Positions 14,097-14,529 of a stretch of 14,529 nucleotides of DNA are shown piece by piece. The notes beneath the pieces are model-generated. The model was not told where the DNA came from and did no database searches. It saw only the letters and a list, made by a program, of their open reading frames with translations. Each line of letters begins with the position of its first letter. The stretch's first letter is position 1. The stretch covers positions 1-14,529 of the forward strand of contig CAYRJN010000098.1 of NCBI GenBank assembly GCA_964424545.1. The letters run 5' to 3'. The stretch is from JAUVIB01 sp964424545. GTDB lineage: Bacteria > Calditrichota > Calditrichia > Calditrichales > Calditrichaceae. The position numbers and the translations under genes were made by a program.

Positions 14097-14529
14097 ATGT
14101 TAGAATCTCTATTGAGCGAGGCCGTAGAAAATTTAAGACGTATGATTGAAACGCCCTCTTTAAGCGGGGAAGAGCTGTCTGTTTCTCGCATAATTGAAGA
14201 GTATTTACGGCAGCAGTATAAAATTGAAACAAAACGAATAAAGAATAATATTTACGCTTATAATAAATATTTTGACGATACAAAACCGACTTTGTTGCTC
14301 AACTCCCACCTCGATACGGTAAAGCCCAATGCCGGCTGGACGCGCGATCCTTTTAAAGCGGTAACGGAAGAGGGTAAATTATACGGCTTGGGCAGTAACG
14401 ACGCAGGTGCGCCATTGGTATCGCTGCTTGCGGCATTCGTTTATCTCTATCCTTTGGAAGGCATGACGCATAACGTCATTTTTTCGGCTGTCGCCGAAGA
14501 AGAGAATTCGGGAGAAAACGGTATGCGTC
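14097..14529 (+). CDS. argE: M20-family N-acyl-ornithine/N-acyl-citrulline deacylase, 3'-truncated by the window
   Basis: The first 144 codons are present and the frame is still open at the window end. This zinc peptidase family (M20) removes the acyl group late in arginine synthesis. Visible landmarks are ETPSLSGEE (18-26), the metal/catalytic HxD in LLLNSHLDTVKP (67-77; H71, D73), GWTRDPF (80-86), GLGSNDAGAPLVSLL (97-111; metal Asp D102) and the catalytic AEEEN (134-138). SNDAGA replaces the usual DMKG after the metal Asp, a trait I associate with the Bacteroidetes ArgE branch. It starts 32 nt after argB, in the same operon. In that branch the substrate may be N-acylcitrulline rather than acetylornithine; the sequence here does not decide this. 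DapE or another M20 amidase is the alternative, made less likely by the context. Confidence 0.85.
   Translation, partial: MLESLLSEAVENLRRMIETPSLSGEELSVSRIIEEYLRQQYKIETKRIKNNIYAYNKYFDDTKPTLLLNSHLDTVKPNAGWTRDPFKAVTEEGKLYGLGSNDAGAPLVSLLAAFVYLYPLEGMTHNVIFSAVAEEENSGENGMR

Overview
The window looks like a chromosomal segment from the Bacteroidetes or the wider FCB group. It is AT-rich. The argininosuccinate synthase, N-acyl-glutamyl-phosphate reductase, fused aspartokinase-homoserine dehydrogenase, acetylglutamate kinase and M20 deacylase all carry the sequence style I associate with Bacteroidetes. The glutamine synthetase is type III, which is common there. A promoter upstream of the arginine genes matches the Bacteroidetes vegetative pattern TTTG-N19-TAnnTTTG exactly. 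This placement is by recognition, not by a database search.

Layout. (1) 2-1531, plus: the 3' part of a hybrid sensor kinase (PAS, HisKA, HATPase, receiver). (2) 1889-2773, plus: a stand-alone zinc-type homocysteine S-methyltransferase. A strong hairpin at 2809-2843 separates it from the convergent next gene. (3) 2850-5051, minus: type III glutamine synthetase (glnN). (4) 5058-6050: a gene-free kilobase holding a candidate sigma-54 promoter for glnN, two matching pairs of 12-bp palindromes (one at each end), a minus-strand terminator and degraded palindromic repeats. (5) 6051-7601, plus: a NifA-like GAF/AAA+/Fis sigma-54 activator, divergent from glnN. (6) 7625-14529, plus: an arginine cluster with a promoter, a short Arg-rich leader ORF, a GNAT acyltransferase, argG, argC, a fused aspartokinase-homoserine dehydrogenase (thrA), argB and the start of an argE-like deacylase. 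The aminotransferase (argD), the transcarbamylase and argininosuccinate lyase are not in the window.

How it fits together. Glutamine synthetase and its probable activator set nitrogen assimilation. The two palindrome pairs suggest that one DNA-binding protein, most simply the divergent activator, acts at both glnN and its own gene. The arginine cluster then draws on glutamate: acylation by the GNAT protein, phosphorylation by ArgB, reduction by ArgC, later deacylation by the M20 enzyme, and citrulline to argininosuccinate by ArgG.

The two best leads are the duplicated paired-palindrome architecture flanking 5058-6050, and an unannotated 30-codon leader ORF (7688-7780) with two tandem Arg-Arg pairs between the arginine promoter and the first arginine gene.
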